In this document: positions 9,416 to 22,279 of the stretch, piece after piece | Layout of the letters: the number at the start of each line of letters is the position of its first letter | Position numbering within the stretch: the first letter of the stretch is position 1 | From: Microbotryum silenes-acaulis | Taxonomy: Eukaryota; Basidiomycota; Microbotryomycetes; Microbotryales; Microbotryaceae | NCBI GenBank assembly: GCA_003665825.1 | Contig: QPFY01000004.1 | Coordinates: 496,001 to 560,000 of the forward strand | Direction of reading: 5' to 3' | Length of the DNA: 64,000 nucleotides | The notes under the pieces: model-generated | The model's input: the letters and a program-made list of their open reading frames with translations, nothing else | What the model was told of the DNA's origin: nothing | Database searches by the model: none | Program-made: the position numbers and the translations under genes

Positions 9416-11982
9416 ATGGTCGCCATTCCCGAAGGACGTGCACTGGTGCACAGGAGTCTACCCGTTGAGCAAGAACATGTTGTCGAGATGATGACGAACG
9501 AGGAGCATCGCCAGGTGCATGCGACTCTGCAGATCATCATCGGGTATCAGGTCAGTTGTTAACATCTGCGGAAAGGCGGGCCGGGGATCGATCGCGCGCT
9601 GCCTGCCTCAATGGATGTTCAGCCTAGGTCCATAGAGGTCGATGACTTCTGCGTTGTTAAAAGTTGAGACTTTACAATGCTACATGTACTGATGCTCAAC
9701 CGGTCTCTCCTTTTTTTAGTGGATCATCTTGGGTGTAATCGGTGTGTTGATGCTCCGACATCTCATTTATTCCGTCAAACGACGTCATCGGGTCAGTGCG
9801 TATTCTCGGCGAGAAAGTCTCGCAGTAGCTCACTCGACGGCTTCCACATACAGGCATGGCGTTTAGCACTACACAAAATCCGAGCCATGAACGACGAGAT
9901 CCGAGGATTCCACCGTCTCGAACCCCCGCCGAGGACACGCAACTTGGTCGAACACTTCGAGGCGCTCCTCTTGACCCCTTTGGCGTCGAAATGGTGGCTG
10001 GGATTGGCAAACCCTCTGCAGATTGGATTGCTCGTCTTGTTGCTGGTTGTGAACACCGTTTCAGTTCTGGTCATCTCGATCGACTGGAGACAAGCCAATG
10101 ATGCGCATTGGAATGTGATCCGTGAGCGATTGAATTCGCTGAAAAGACCCCTAGAACGCGACCGACGCTCGAGCTAACCCTACCTCGCGCACGCTTGCTT
10201 TATCCCTCCTCAGACGTCGTCGCTCTTCGATGCGGTTGGCTCTCACTTGCTCAACTCCCCGCCATCATCGCTTTGACGGGCCGCAACTCACTTGTTCAAC
10301 TTGTCACGGGCATCCAATATCAGCATCTTCAATTCGTGCATCGAGCTTTCGCCTGGTGGATGGTCCTCTTTGGAGCTTTGCACACGATCGAGGCGTCGAT
10401 CGCCACGAGCAAATGGTTTGGTGGGGAAGGGGTTGAGAGGCTGTATCGTAACAATTACCTTGGTATCACGGGGCTGGTCATTGTTGGTGGATGTTTCCTC
10501 GTCGTCTTCTTCAGCTTGCCGGCCATTCGAAGACGGTACTATGAGCTCTTTTTGCTCATGCATATCGCTGGAGCGGGCCTGATTCTCGGTGGTCTCGCCT
10601 ATCGTAAGCTTCACAAACGAGCGCAACGTCGGAGCTCAAAAGTCTGATTATGGCTTTCTACCTCGTGCAGATATATCGTCGAGTAAGGTTCTGCTGTGGG
10701 TGGCGATCGGCCTGTGGGGCGTCGAGCGTCTCTTGCGGCTGTGCAAACTGGTCTCGATCCGACTCCTAACTCGACTCCAGCTACGATCTCCCGTCGTCAA
10801 AGCTTCCGCAACCTTGATCGAAGGTGCCATCGTTCTCCGCGTCCCCTTCCATGGCACCTGGGAAGCAGGTCAACATGCATATATCGGTATTTGGGATAGG
10901 GCCTTCGCCTCCCAACCGCAAGTCTATGGCCAGCTGCACCCTTTCTCGATCGCCAACGTTCCTCGTTCGGGGACCTTGGACGAATGGGAAGAGATCCAAC
11001 TCGCCAAATTCAAAGGGGTCCGACAAGCAGGCCATATACCCACAGCGCATGAGATGTTGTTCATCATTCGGACAAGGGAGGGGATGACCAGGATCGTGGC
11101 GGATCGATTGGCGCAGAGTCCGACGGCGTCGATGGAATTGATGGTTAGTGTGGAGGGACCTTATGGTGGCGCGGTGGATACGGAAGAGTTTCAGGAAATT
11201 CTCTTTTTGGCTGGGGGAACCGGTATTTCGCATATCATGAGTAGTGAGTTTGACTTATATCGTGTGTGACCCACTGAGTGAGGGGAAGCTGACCGGATGC
11301 TCCGTTGGTTCTGACAGTGCTCGAGGACGTGATCCACAAGGCGCGGGTCTCCTATTCCAAAGCGAGAGTCATTCGACTCATTTGGACCGTCCAATCAGTC
11401 GGTGAGTTGATTGTCAGAGTTGAGGTTCGATGAATTCATCACCAAGCTCACTACGACTTTCACCCCTCAGAACAATCCATCTGGACACTCTCCTCCCTTC
11501 TCGAAAGCGCGAAAGAAGCTTTCGAAGCCGACGTCGAGCTCCGGCTCGAACTCTACGTTACCCGAACTCCTTCCGGAACTCGAGTCCCCTCAGAACACGA
11601 AACGATTCATTCTTCAAACTCAAGTTCCTCGACAGCAATGACAAAATCTTCCAGGGAGAAAGATCTTCCTCTTCCACCACCCCTGACGGCTCTCATCGCT
11701 CGAACAGGAATCATCTCAACTTCAGCCGCCGCCGCCGCAGCGGTCATGTCCCCCGAATTAGACGAACTGATGGAAACATCACCTATGGCCGATGCTTTAA
11801 CCGTATCCGCCGGACGACCGTATTGGCCTGGCTTGTTACCCAGCTTCGTTGGAGGTGCAGAAGGGAAGAGTTTGGTCGTAGCATGTGGTCCGGGCACAAT
11901 GGGACAGGAGGTGAGATGGGAAGTGAGCAAATTGGCGAGGGAGTATCCGGTTAGCTTGGACGTGGCGTTGTTCGAGTGTTAG
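9416..11982 (+). CDS. Ferric reductase-like transmembrane oxidoreductase (FRE family)
   Basis: A membrane flavocytochrome that passes electrons from NADPH via FAD and two hemes to external ferric or cupric ions. Exons 9416-9550, 9720-9791, 9854-10121, 10214-10603, 10671-11243, 11318-11401 and 11471-11982 sum to 2034 bases, 677 residues. There is an N-terminal membrane segment (WIILGVIGVLMLRHLIYSV), a further segment near residue 130, then the ferric reductase domain with paired heme histidines (FVHRAFAWW...LH and LLMHIAG...YH). Next come the FAD-binding block (HPFSIANVP), the pyridine-nucleotide motif GGTGISHIMS, and a C-terminus with ACGPGTMGQEVRWEV ending FEC. A Ser/Ala-rich insert lies near residue 560. 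The ATG at 9416 is the first in frame; the upstream frame opens only at a GTG. Substrate is not deducible. Confidence 0.9.
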
Positions 11983-12275
11983 TTTGATTTTGGATTCAAG
12001 TAGAGCGCTTTGTCCTTTCATGATGTCCATCCGATGACTGCATTTTACGCAACACATTGAGCCCGTCCATGAGAGCTTGTAGTCCTTCACACGGCCTACG
12101 TCACCTTCCAATTACGTAGCTATTCGGCCTCAAGATACTGTTACAACAAGGATGAACGCCTATTAAATGAAAGTTACATTACCTTAAATCACCCGACATC
12201 AGAGCATAAGCAAAGAAAGCGACCGAATAAGCCGGGACTGTGATCGAACGAAAAAATCAGCAGCCGCACATATCA

Positions 12276-14010
12276 TCAGCCCCCGTTCATCTCTAGAGGC
12301 CTCAACGCCTGTTCGGTGAACTTACCATAAGCCAACACCCTCGTAGCTCTCGCCAACAACCCTCTCTCAGCACCATGCACCATCTTCGCCTTGGCATCCC
12401 GCGCTCGAGCACTCAATCGCGTCGGACCGAAATGACGGCCTTTCATTCCTGAAGGGAGTCGAGGACCGGTCCCAGTGGCTCGATTTGAGGTTGAAGATCC
12501 GAGTGATGCTGTGGAACCGAAGAAGAAGTTGATGGGCCCTGCTTGACGAGCGGCTTCGGAAACGAGGTGGAATGCCGAGGGATTGGGGTGGAGTGTGGCG
12601 GAAGCGGGGTTGGGGAGCGAGGATGCCGAGATCGGTTTCGGTTTGGGTTCAAAAGGTCGTCCAAGGAGGGCCTTGGCGGAGAGTGATGAGAGTCGTGATC
12701 TCCCTCGTGTGCGTACGATTCGTACGTGCTCCTTCTGGTTCCCTCTTGCTCGAGATTTGGAGGTCCCTTTCTCCACCGGAGACGACTTCCCATTCCCATT
12801 TCCTTCCCCTCGTCTATCCATCTCCTGCTTGAACCTCTCCTCCCTCTCCAAAGCCTTCATCCTTCCTTCATAAATGACCATCCTCATCCTGTCAAAAGGT
12901 CTTGCGACCAAGGCGAAGCACAAACTCGCTACTCCACCAGCGGTGAGGATGCCCAAACTTTGAAGGAGCAAACTTGCCGCGCTACGTCGTTTCTTTTTGA
13001 CCGCAGGATCGTTCGATGGTGTCGGTGTAGGTACGACTTCATTCTTTTCTTCATCCCAATCGTTCTCCTCGACTTGATCACCTTCTTCAATCCCATCCCA
13101 AGCCAACCCCATCCTCCTCGACACCGATCGTCCGACTTCGAACGTCGCGAAGAACGCCCCGAACCCCAACCCATCCTTGATCAACGTCAACGCCCAGAGC
13201 GTATACCCTCTCCTCACTTTCTGCGCATTCGACAACTTCTCCGTCGATCCTGTGTTGAGGAAGACGGCATCCCTCAATAAAGGCCACCAACTGACGAAAG
13301 GTTTAGAGTTCGGTCGACCGGGCTGGTTTCGGGATGTTCGATGACCGTAGAGACGGAGATGGTGTTGTCGACGAAGGAGGAGGAGGCGGGCGTTATCGAG
13401 GGGTGCGGAGATGATGGATTGGGATGCACCGGCCAGAGTACCGGAGATGAAAGGGATCAAAACTTGGGTCGAGGGGTGGGAGAGCACGTCGGGTGGGAGA
13501 TGCGAGTTGAGGTAACTTTCGGAGAACTGGTGAGAAGACCATCCACAAAGAGGTGTCATTTGATGCAGGCCGCCCTGCCTTTGCTTGCCTACTCACGGTA
13601 TAAACGCCGAAAAGGGTCAGGCCGGTCAGGCCATTGACCAAGACAGGGGGTACCAGATGCCTCGGGATGAAACTCCAGCCTTGTTTGCGGATCAGACTTC
13701 GTACGAACGCCGGGGTGACTTTTGAATGTCCATGTTCGTGAGCAATGGCTTGAAGACCTGTCCAGGTGGAAATCTTGACGGGGCGAAAGAGGCGGATCGG
13801 GCGCTTGAAGAGGAACGCCAAAGAGAGGAACAAGGCGCGAGTGAGGGCGGCCAAGACGGAGCTCGAACTGCCCGATTTGGTCTGAAAGGAGGAGGTAGAG
13901 GTGGGGTCGACTGGAGTGTAGGATTGGGGGACTATGACGAGCGCATCTTGGGATTGGGCCGTCGTGTCGGTGATGGCGTTCTCGAGTACTTCGGCGATCA
14001 CCTCGCTCAT
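12276..14010 (-). CDS. Divergent mitochondrial carrier (SLC25-like) protein
   Basis: Two exons, 14010-13597 and 13526-12276, give 554 residues. Carrier signatures of the PX[DE]XX[RK] type are visible at SAPLDNARLLLL (repeat 2) and VARPFDRMRMVIYEG (repeat 3). The first repeat retains only its second half (HEHGHSKVTPAFVRSLIRKQ, LTGLTLFGVYTFSESYL). A very acidic loop (EEGDQVEENDWDEE) and a long basic, disordered extension after the last signature make it longer than the usual 300-residue carrier. Substrate unknown; inner or outer mitochondrial membrane is inferred from the family. Start at 14010 is the first ATG; an upstream in-frame GTG exists. It is divergent from the ataxin-10 domain gene, with 327 bases between starts. 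Confidence 0.75.
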
Positions 14011-14337
14011 AGCGCCGGCCCTGAGACAAGTGGGGGTGACGCGCACCGTGCGGAGCGACCCGCGACTGCCAGCTGATCGGGACGCGGGGAGAGAGGAGAC
14101 TATGGGGTGCTAAGCTACCGTAAAGTATGGTCCATAGAAATGTGGCCTTCCGGGTGGGTCGGGACTCGTAAAGGTGGCACACGCGGGTGAGGATGCAAGC
14201 TGAAAGGGAGCACGGAGCGCCGGGTCACGGGAATCCCGGCCCGCCGAACGACTTCGCAAGCCCCACCGCCGCACGCACGGACCTCTTTCTCACTTCCGCC
14301 TCATTGTCCCGGGCTCTGATCTACTCGCACCTCCACA
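14011..14337. promoter_or_regulatory. Divergent promoter region between carrier and ataxin-10 domain genes
   Basis: A 327-base GC-rich gap between two head-to-head starts. It contains CGGGTCACGGGAATCCCGGC, an imperfect palindrome near 14220-14240, and CT-rich sequence just before the plus-strand start. No TATA box was recognised. The shared promoter role is inferred from geometry. Confidence 0.45.
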
Positions 14338-16675
14338 ATGGCAGCACCTACTGCTGAGCATCTCGCTCAACAGCTAGCCCGAGTCGCATCCTTGCCCGAA
14401 GAGCTCATCCAAGTCGTCAAGACTGCTCGTCTCGCCCTCCGCGATGACATCCAACTCAGGTTCGTTCGTGCGGAGCTCCCAAGGGAGGTCATGCCGGCAT
14501 TCGTGCTTAGTAGTAAATTGATACTTTCCTGGTACTCCATAGATCCATCTATGGCCAATGCTCATCGTTCTGGACCTCGTTTGCCCAAGTCTGGCGTAAT
14601 CAAGCTCAAATGCTCGCCCGGGGCGATTCGACGAGCGAGTTGACTTCTACTTCAAGACAAGCGATCACCTCGTTGGCGTATTTGCTCTTGAACATCTGTA
14701 CGAATGATCAGCACAATCAGAGAAGCGCAGCGTGAGTCGGCACTAGTCTCGGAACGTGGGGCAATCTGGCGGTCTCTTTAACGCGCAGAATTGTCATCCC
14801 TCTATCCCATCCCTCGAGACAGCTCCAAGATCGAACCCCATCTTCGCTCCGTCCTGCTCACTGCTTCATCGCTGACTAATCTCGAAAATGAGCAGTGTGA
14901 GCTTGGTGAAGTATTCGCCTATCTTCCAAGAGCTCGACTGATCTCAACCCACTTTGGCTCTCCCAGTCACCCCTATGACAAGAGTATGCTGTCAAGCGCT
15001 CGCGAACCTCATCACCGGCAACGAAGAATTGGCAACCGAGGTCCTTAAAGCAAGGCTTGTGCTGGAGAAGGACGACAAACTGATTTCGTGAGACGCGCAC
15101 AGGTACCCTCACGAACGATCATCAGAACTTAAATGACTTGTGCCTTTTACAGCCGATTGTTCGCAAGTCAAGATTCTCAAACGCTCGAAGCATTGCTCAT
15201 TTTTCTGCTCAACGTCATTCATGGGAGTCAGGAGCGATCGTGAGTCGAAATGCTCACGATATCAGGTGTATCCAAAACTGACTTGCTTATCCCGACCATG
15301 CCATCAGAACGCTCTTGGCGACCTGCGGTGACGGGCCCAAAGTGCTCGATCGGATGCTCGCCCTCATTGATTCGTTCACCAGTGACGAAGACCAAGTTGA
15401 TGGCGCGGACTCAAGTGCGGTCAAAGGGAAAGAATCTGTGTTCAGTCTTGGGTCAGTAAAATTATGGCGCGTTGAGGTAGGTCGTGGGAAGGGATGGCGA
15501 GGCTGACGATGCCTTTGTCCGGTCGACAGATACGCGATCGGGCAGCAATTGATTGAAAATGGAGCTTGGCCACAGGCCTATGAGAATCAGCAACCGTGAG
15601 TCTTGATCACAAGTTCTACATCTTCGCCCTGTCGGAAACTTCAACTGATCGACCATTCCTTGCGCCCAACTCTCTGCCTACAGTATGTCAGGCTTCGTCA
15701 TCTCAGCCTCGCAAACGACCCTTCTCAAATTCCTCGACGGCTACCTCTCCGAACACTTTCAAAGCACCCCTTCGCCACCCTCACCAACCGTACTCTCGCT
15801 CCCTTCCTCTCTTACCCAACTTCTCGCATCCTTCACTCAAGACCTAACAACTCAAGACCGATCTAAAGATGGAAGGGATGCGAATACCCTTCAAGGTGCT
15901 GTCTTGGTCGTCACGTGTTTGAATAGTTTGGGGTTGCATGGGACGGAAGGGAGGGAAGCGATTGCGGTGGGGATTGGGCCAACGACCAGTGAGTACTGTG
16001 GTTATCCTCTTTTTCAGAGAAGAGGAAGCTCATGCATTCGGGGTTCCGTGCGGACTTTGATTTTGAATTTTGCAGCCCTCCTCGCCTTCGCCAACTCGCT
16101 CCCCACCCAAACACCTCAGATGCCTTTACCCAAAATTTCGCCCATAGCCGAAGATACCTCCACATCTCCAACACAGACATGGATCGATCCCCCAGCGATA
16201 GGGCAAATCAAACGCGAATGCGTGCGTTTCCTCTCCATCGCGTCATCGGATCATTTCAAAGCCCAAGAAGAGATTCGCGAGAAAGGGGGTTTGGTGATGG
16301 TGCTAGGTATGTGTCAGATTGATGATTCGAATCCTAGTAAGTTTTGGGTGTGTTGCGAGAAGATTGAGTTGGGGCTTGGGGGTGGCACACTGATGGGTTG
16401 GGATTTGATTGATGCTTTCTTTAGCGTTGAGGGAACATGCCTTGTTCGCAATACGGAATTTGCTCAAGGGGAATGAGCGGAATCAGGCTCTCGTGTGAGT
16501 AGGAGGCTTTCTTCCAGGGCGTATTATCGCACGATACCAACTCGCTGACAACCATCGCCTCGAGTTCTCTCGCAGAGCCGGCCTCGAGCCACGCTACGTC
16601 GTCGGTCGGAATGGCGAGTTGAGGGATCTGCCTGCGGCTCTCCGACCTGATGGTCGTCATACCCAAGATTTCTAG
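14338..16675 (+). CDS. Ataxin-10 domain protein (Ctr86-like)
   Basis: An armadillo-like helical protein. Clear exons are 14338-14459, 14543-14731, 14967-15087, 15153-15239, 15308-15451, 15530-15595, 15684-15988, 16076-16336, 16425-16494 and 16576-16675. A further exon starts at 14789, but its end is unresolved (a weak GTCCTG donor near 14850 or an unusual alternative). The family hallmark is the C-terminal Atx10 homology block, reading GGLVMVLGMCQIDDSNP, then LREHALFAIRNLLKGNERNQ. The middle has RVCCQALANLITGNEEL, typical of the N-terminal arm repeats. The protein ends about 35 residues after the block. Yeast Ctr86 and human ATXN10 are poorly understood; cell-division or ciliary roles are reported. 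Ten or more introns is dense even for this window. Confidence 0.85.
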
Positions 16676-16758
16676 AAGACATCTTCGCTTGTATAGCATT
16701 TGCGTTTCAGTTCAATTTTGGAATACGCCCCGCTTCAACCTCATCGCACACACCCTAT

Positions 16759-18627
16759 TTACTCGTCCTCATCCGATTCGACAACCAAGCGTCTCCTCGG
16801 AGCCGGAACCGGTTCACTCGCCTCGTTGTTCGACGCTTGTGTATCCTTCCCCGCACTGTGTCCCAACCTCTTCTCCTCCTTCTTCTTCCTCCTTTCCAAC
16901 TCCATCGCTTTTTCAGCCCTTTCCATCTGATCATCGACGTCCATCCGTTCGTCATCGTCTTGTCGACCCCCTTCCCCTTCTTCCTCTTCCTCATCATCAG
17001 GTCGGATGAATCCATCATCGTCGTCGTCATCGTCGTCGTCGTCGTCATAGTCCTGAGCCAAAGGACCCCCTCTCCCGCGCTTGGGTTGACTTCTGCCGGC
17101 GCCTCCCCTCGCCCCGCCGATCCCGCCGTCTTCCCCGTCCTCATCACTCGAAAACTCAATCCCTTCCAACCTAACGGCCCCTCTATTCCTTCTGCCCCCT
17201 CTCGGACCGACGCCACCTTGGGCCTTTTTACGTTCCTTGTGTACCTTCTTCCTCTTGTCCTCTTCCATCCTCTCCCTCTGAGCCTTCAACTTTTCGGGAT
17301 CGAACGCGGGCAAGTCGGCGATCTTGGTTCGTACGCTCTTGAGATTCCTCGCATGGATGTGACCGGCCAACCTTCGATGAGTCGCGGATTGTAAAGTGGT
17401 AGGTCGGAAAGTGAGGGTACCGTGTACGGAAGCTTGGGCTTCGAGTAGTTCGGTATAGTCGTGGGAAGCGACGAGGTAAGTGAGGCCGTGACCTCGGTCG
17501 GAAGAGGTCGTGAGGGAGAGCGAAGTGGTGGACGAAGGCATGACGGGGATCGTTGAAGAGGAAGAGGATAAGAGCGCGGATTGGTCGAGCGCGACGGACA
17601 TGTCGAAGAGTTCGGAACCGAGTTGGAGGGACAGGGATCCGTCGGACCAGTGTACGATGCGCGCGTTGGATTCCTTGATCTGGCGAGAGGCAGCGAAGCG
17701 GTTTCCAGTGGGGTGGCGAGGGGGTGTTCAGTGGTGTGATTGATTCAAAGCGTGTACAGGGTTGACTCACCACCTGGTCCAGCTCGTGCTTTGACCACCT
17801 CCACCTAATCACATTCTCGTCCATGATCTCGTGCGCTTGATTCGCCGCCGGTGGTTCCCACATGAGGTGATCGAAGGGCTGCGTCTCCAAGCCCAAGAAA
17901 TGAGGCAGCCTCGCATGCCACACTTTGCCCCCCTGCGGAACGTCCAAGTTGGCGAGAGGTAGGGCGACTTTGGTCTCGGTCTTGGTGACGAAGGTGCCGG
18001 GGGAGGGCGTGCGTTCCCCGTATTCGAGTTGGCGACGACGGGCGGCTTCTTCGGGCATGAGAGCTTGGTCGTCTTGGTCGATAAAATCGTTCATCTCGTT
18101 CATCTCGTTCATCTCGTTCATCTCGTTCATCTCGTTCATCTCGTTCATCTCGTTCATCTCGTTTGCGTTGTCGTGGTCGGAAAAGAGTTCGGGCAAGGGT
18201 ACGGCCTCGGTTGTGGTGGTGGGGTCTGCTTCGGCCGGGCTGGGGGACGCGGTCACGAGCCATAGGCCATAGTGAGCGAGCCATAGAGTGAGTTTCGTTG
18301 TGAGCTGCATCGTCTGATCCTGATCCAAACTCACTCGTCGTCGTCGTCGTCGTCATCATCATCCCCAAATAAATCCTTGGCCAGATCACCGTCGTGCTGT
18401 TGTTCCTGTTGCCCGTCGTCGCCATCGTCGCCATCGTCGTCGTCCTGGTCGTCCTGGTCGTCCTGGTCGTCCTGGTCGTCGTCCTGGTCGTGCTCCTGAC
18501 CGGCTAGATGCTCCTGTACGATCTTGGCCGCGTCCGAGTCCGAAGCTGGGAAAGCACGTTCAGTCGTGCGCGTTCCCAAGGCTTCGGCTAGGGCGTCGGC
18601 TTGGGAGGGGTCGTGGTCGAGGTCCAT
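16759..18627 (-). CDS. LEO1: Paf1 complex subunit Leo1
   Basis: Leo1 is a Paf1-complex subunit that travels with RNA polymerase II and supports histone modification during elongation. Exons 18627-18335, 18239-17771 and 17679-16759 total 1683 bases, 560 residues. The N-terminus is extremely acidic (Asp/Gln repeats). The Leo1 domain begins after an Asn-Glu-Met repeat tract, contains LPLANLDVPQGGKVWHARLP, LQLGSELFDM and HGLTYLVASHDY, and continues through ATHRRLAGHIHARN. The C-terminus alternates Lys/Arg coiled coil and Asp/Glu blocks and ends in VVESDEDE, as usual for Leo1. The Met-Asn-Glu repeat (about 8 units) is an added low-complexity tract. The start lies 236 bases from the divergent COG3 start. 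Confidence 0.93.
18088..18161. repeat. 9-base coding minisatellite inside LEO1
   Basis: About eight copies of CGTTCATCT on the plus strand (ATGAACGAG read on the minus strand) encode an in-frame Met-Asn-Glu repeat. Copy number can change without a frameshift. Confidence 0.9.
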
Positions 18628-18863
18628 CGTTGCTGTGGCTGTCGTGCGTTCGAGCGAGAGCGTGAAAGACGGGGTCGGCAGGCGGTGAATTGGCCCATTA
18701 CCAAGCGGGTTGCTAAGGACGGGTTAATACCCCTTTGCGCGCGAGTTACCAACACGTCGTCGTCGGGTCGCGCTCCCTTCCGAGTTCCGACTTTTAGTTT
18801 CCCCCCCCCCCCCACATCTTGCACATCTTGCCGCGGTAGGACCTGCCCACACCTTCTCGGAGC
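18628..18863. promoter_or_regulatory. Divergent promoter of LEO1 and COG3
   Basis: A 236-base gap with a run of about 14 C at 18801-18814 and CACATCTTG repeated twice just before the COG3 start. Promoter function is inferred from the head-to-head arrangement. Confidence 0.45.
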
Positions 18864-21800
18864 ATGTCCACCCGAGCCAGCACCTCTCGCCTCAGTCTCC
18901 AAGACTGGGACCAATCCTGTCCGCTCAGCAAATCCGAAGCGGCGTTGATCTCACGCGTCCAACAGGCTTCCTCGAGCAAGCCGATCCCTGCCCAGGTGAG
19001 AAGTGTACCCGGTACCCCGTTTCGCACGCTGCACAGCACGAGCCTGACCGCGCCTCCGTCTTGCACTTCTCCCAGCTACTCTCGCAAGCCCAGTCGGGTC
19101 GAGCCAATCCGAACACGAATCGGTCCAGACCGACCACGCCTTCCATCTTGAGGAGCGCCGCTTCCCACGTCAACCTTGCTGCATCACCCGTGCTGAACCG
19201 ATCTTCCTCGCCTTCGACCACACCGCGCCCTTCACACACCGACCCCACCACCCAACAGCAAGCCGATCAGGAACCGACCTTGGCGCCGATCACCACCACC
19301 CAACAATTCCACGACTGGTTCGCGCTCGTCGAACGCTCGCTCGAGATCGAACAGGAACAAGTCTACGTCAATCAGCTCGAAACTCTCTCCCACCACCTCG
19401 CCGCGTGTCAGGATGTTTTGGAAAACTTGGACGACGCGAGGGGTCTGCTGAGTGAGATCGAAGCGAACTATCGGTTCGTCGAGGACAATTCGAGGGCGTT
19501 GCAGTTGGCGTGTGAGACCATGTTGGAGGAGCAGGTACGCCGCTTTCGAATCAAAGATCCCGCTTTTATCTTGCCCCTCTGACCCCTCTGCTCTTTCGTC
19601 CACGTCCACGCAGAAACATTTGATCCAAGTCACCGAAGCGCTTTCGGCTCGACTCGAATACTTTCGACAACTCGAAACGGCGACGCGCATGTTGAACCTC
19701 CCCGGAGAGGACCTCGTCCTGCAGGAAGAGTTCCTCAACGTACTCGATCGCTTGGACCTTTGTTTGGATTACCTAAAGGCCAACGTACCTTGCTCCATCT
19801 CAGAGCCCGCCGCCCCTCGGACCACCTTGGCTAACCCCCACACTCTCCCCCCTCTCTCTCCCTTTCCCCAGCGCGACTTTAAAGACGCCGAAATCTACCT
19901 CATCCGCTTCCAACAATGCCTCACCCGTTCCATGACCCTCATCAAAATGTACTTTGTCTCGACCATAAAGCGACTCACCACCGAAGTCCTCGACAAAATG
20001 ACCATCAAGGACCTCTCCGAAACCGCTTCCCACGCCCTCCTCTACACCAAATTCTCCACCACCGCAGAAACGTTGAGGATCCTGACCTACGAGTTGGAAA
20101 AGAGGGCGAGCGTCGATCGGAACGAGTACGGGAGTTTGTTGGGCGAGTGTTATACGATTTGGTTCGCGAGTCGGGGACAGTTGTTGAGTGCCGAGTTGCA
20201 GGAAGAGGTCAAGAGGATGGATCCGGTAGCGAGTGATTTGATCAAGTTGGTGCGTCGGCAACTCGGACCCCCCCATTTCCGGACCTCGACTGATCATTCT
20301 CCCCTTCGCTCACCTTACAGGCCAAAGCAGGCTGTAATCATCTCCGTTCGGTCTGCATGGCCGAATGGGACCTCTACAAACAACTCTTCGCTACCGGCGA
20401 AGTCGAAGCCTATCGATTCCTCGAATCCTTATGCGATTATTTATACGACTCGTTGAGGCCCCGGATCTTGCATGAACCCAAGTTGGAGACGTTGTGCGAG
20501 TTGTGTACCATTCTCGGCGCGATGGGTGGGTTGGATACGGAAATGGGGGAAGATGAAGAGGACGATGAGGTGGGGGGCGGAGGTTTGGAGGAAGGGGATA
20601 CGTCGCTTGAGATTCGTTTGGGGAACCAGACCGCTTCGGCCGCGACTTTCGTCTCCCCGAACTCGACGACGATAACGCCATTGGGTCGTCTCAAATTCTC
20701 CAAACTTCTTCAAACGATCCAACAAGACGCTCAAACACGGCTCGTTTTCCGAGCCCAAGCCGTCATTCAATCCGAAGTACTGCACTACACACCAACATTA
20801 GAAGACCTCGATTACCCTGCCAGGCTACTTGATTCGGAAGGGAGAACGAAGGACTTGGCGTTGTGGACGGAGGATGAGAGGAGGAGGGAGACCGAGGGGG
20901 TGGGAGGCGCTTTCAGGGTGCCGAGGGAGGAGGTGCAGGGGGATTGGTACCCGACCTTGAGGAGGACGGTTTGGGTGTTGAGTAAATTGAATACTTATGT
21001 TAATGTGAGTCGGGAGGGGTGGATGGGGTGGGAAGCTGAGACGAGCTGTATCTAACCTGATCTTCGTTTGCGTTTTCTGCGTCGAACAGAATGCCATTTT
21101 CGAAGACTTTGCTGGAGAAGCCGTCACTTTGTGTCGCCAGTCCCTCTCGACCGCCGCAGCTCAAATCCGGTCCCGACCCTTACCCATCAAATCCGCCGTA
21201 CCGTCCGAAGAACCCACCACCACCTCAACCAACTTGAACGACGAAGATCCGCGCCAACTCGACGGGCAATTGTTCTTGATCCGTCATTTGTTGTTATTGA
21301 AGGAGATGATTCGGAGTGTCGATATGGTCCAGATTGAAAGGGCAGCGGATTTTTCTACCGTCACTGGTAAGCCACTCTTCACTCTACCCTCGCAGCGAAA
21401 CGCGAAGCTAAAACCGCCCTTCCCTCCACCACAAAAACAGACGCCCTCATCAACCTCCTCCGTAACACTTCCGTCATCTTTAACCGCAACGCCCTATTCG
21501 AACTCGCCTCAAGGGGAATCCCTTCCTTCACCGAAACGATGCGCGATGCGAAAACCGACTTGGATTCCGCGTTGAAAAGCGCATGTGAGGAATTGATTGC
21601 CGAAACAGCCCGGACTATAGGCAGGGATATACAAGGCTTTTTGGACGAGTGCGGAACGTACTTGTCCGCTGGAACGGCTGGGACTGCAATTGTTGGGGCC
21701 GGGGCGGGGCAAGGGAAGGATCTTTCAAGTCAAGCTTGGGCTTCGGCGGAAAGAGTGATGGGTTTACATGATGCGTTCGTTGGAGGGGTGCAGGGGAAGG

Positions 21801-22149
21801 TCGTAAGGGTCGCGATGAGGTTGAAGGTCTATTTGAACGATCCGAAGACGAGTGCGGTGTTGTTGCCGCCTTTGTTGGTCAGTCACGCTTTCGGGCTTGG
21901 TCGTGTCTCGGAGTGGGAAGGCTGATGACGTCTTTGGATCTTGGCGGGATATCACAGGACGAAATCCTCGATACCTATTCGACTTTTTATAACCGTGCGT
22001 CCACTTCCCTACCTATGAGTAACAGCAGCATCTAAACCTCTCCTTACGCAGTGATCCGTTCCGAATACGGCTTCGTCACCGCTTCAGCGATGACGACCCC
22101 GGGTGTCGTCAAGGACAAGTTGCAAGAAGCGGTACAGCAGGTCGCATAA
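18864..22149 (+). CDS. COG3: Conserved oligomeric Golgi complex subunit 3 (Cog3/Sec34)
   Basis: Cog3 is a lobe A subunit of the COG tether for retrograde vesicles within the Golgi. Nine exons (18864-18995, 19076-19534, 19614-19784, 19872-20249, 20321-21004, 21090-21366, 21441-21877, 21958-21994, 22052-22149) sum to 2673 bases, 890 residues. The N-terminus is Ser/Pro-rich. The Sec34 helical domain starts near residue 110 (FHDWFALVERSLEIEQEQVY) and includes KHLIQVTEALSARLEYFRQL, DFKDAEIYLIRFQQCLTRSM and MYFVSTIKRL. Later conserved parts are QLDGQLFLIRHLLLLKEMI and LINLLRNTSVIFNRNALFEL. The C-terminus is short. An acidic/glycine insert near residue 480 is probably a loop. All phases match exactly, which supports the model. 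Confidence 0.94.
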
Positions 22150-22279
22150 GCGGAGGAAGGAGCTCGAGCAAAGTTGGTGGTCCTTTAATTTTGGGTTTCA
22201 TTGTGCAATAAAGAAGTCTTGTTTCGTGAAGCAGCATAGATTACGATCGAGTGTACAATGCCGATCATTAAAGATCCGT

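Noticed and set aside
12726..13280. 184-codon plus ORF in the carrier gene
   Set aside because: Antisense to coding exon 2; Pro/Arg/Leu composition typical of a shadow frame.
17228..18334. 368-codon minus ORF across LEO1 exon 2 and intron
   Set aside because: It reads through a real intron and then runs in the wrong frame; only the spliced Leo1 frame keeps family motifs.
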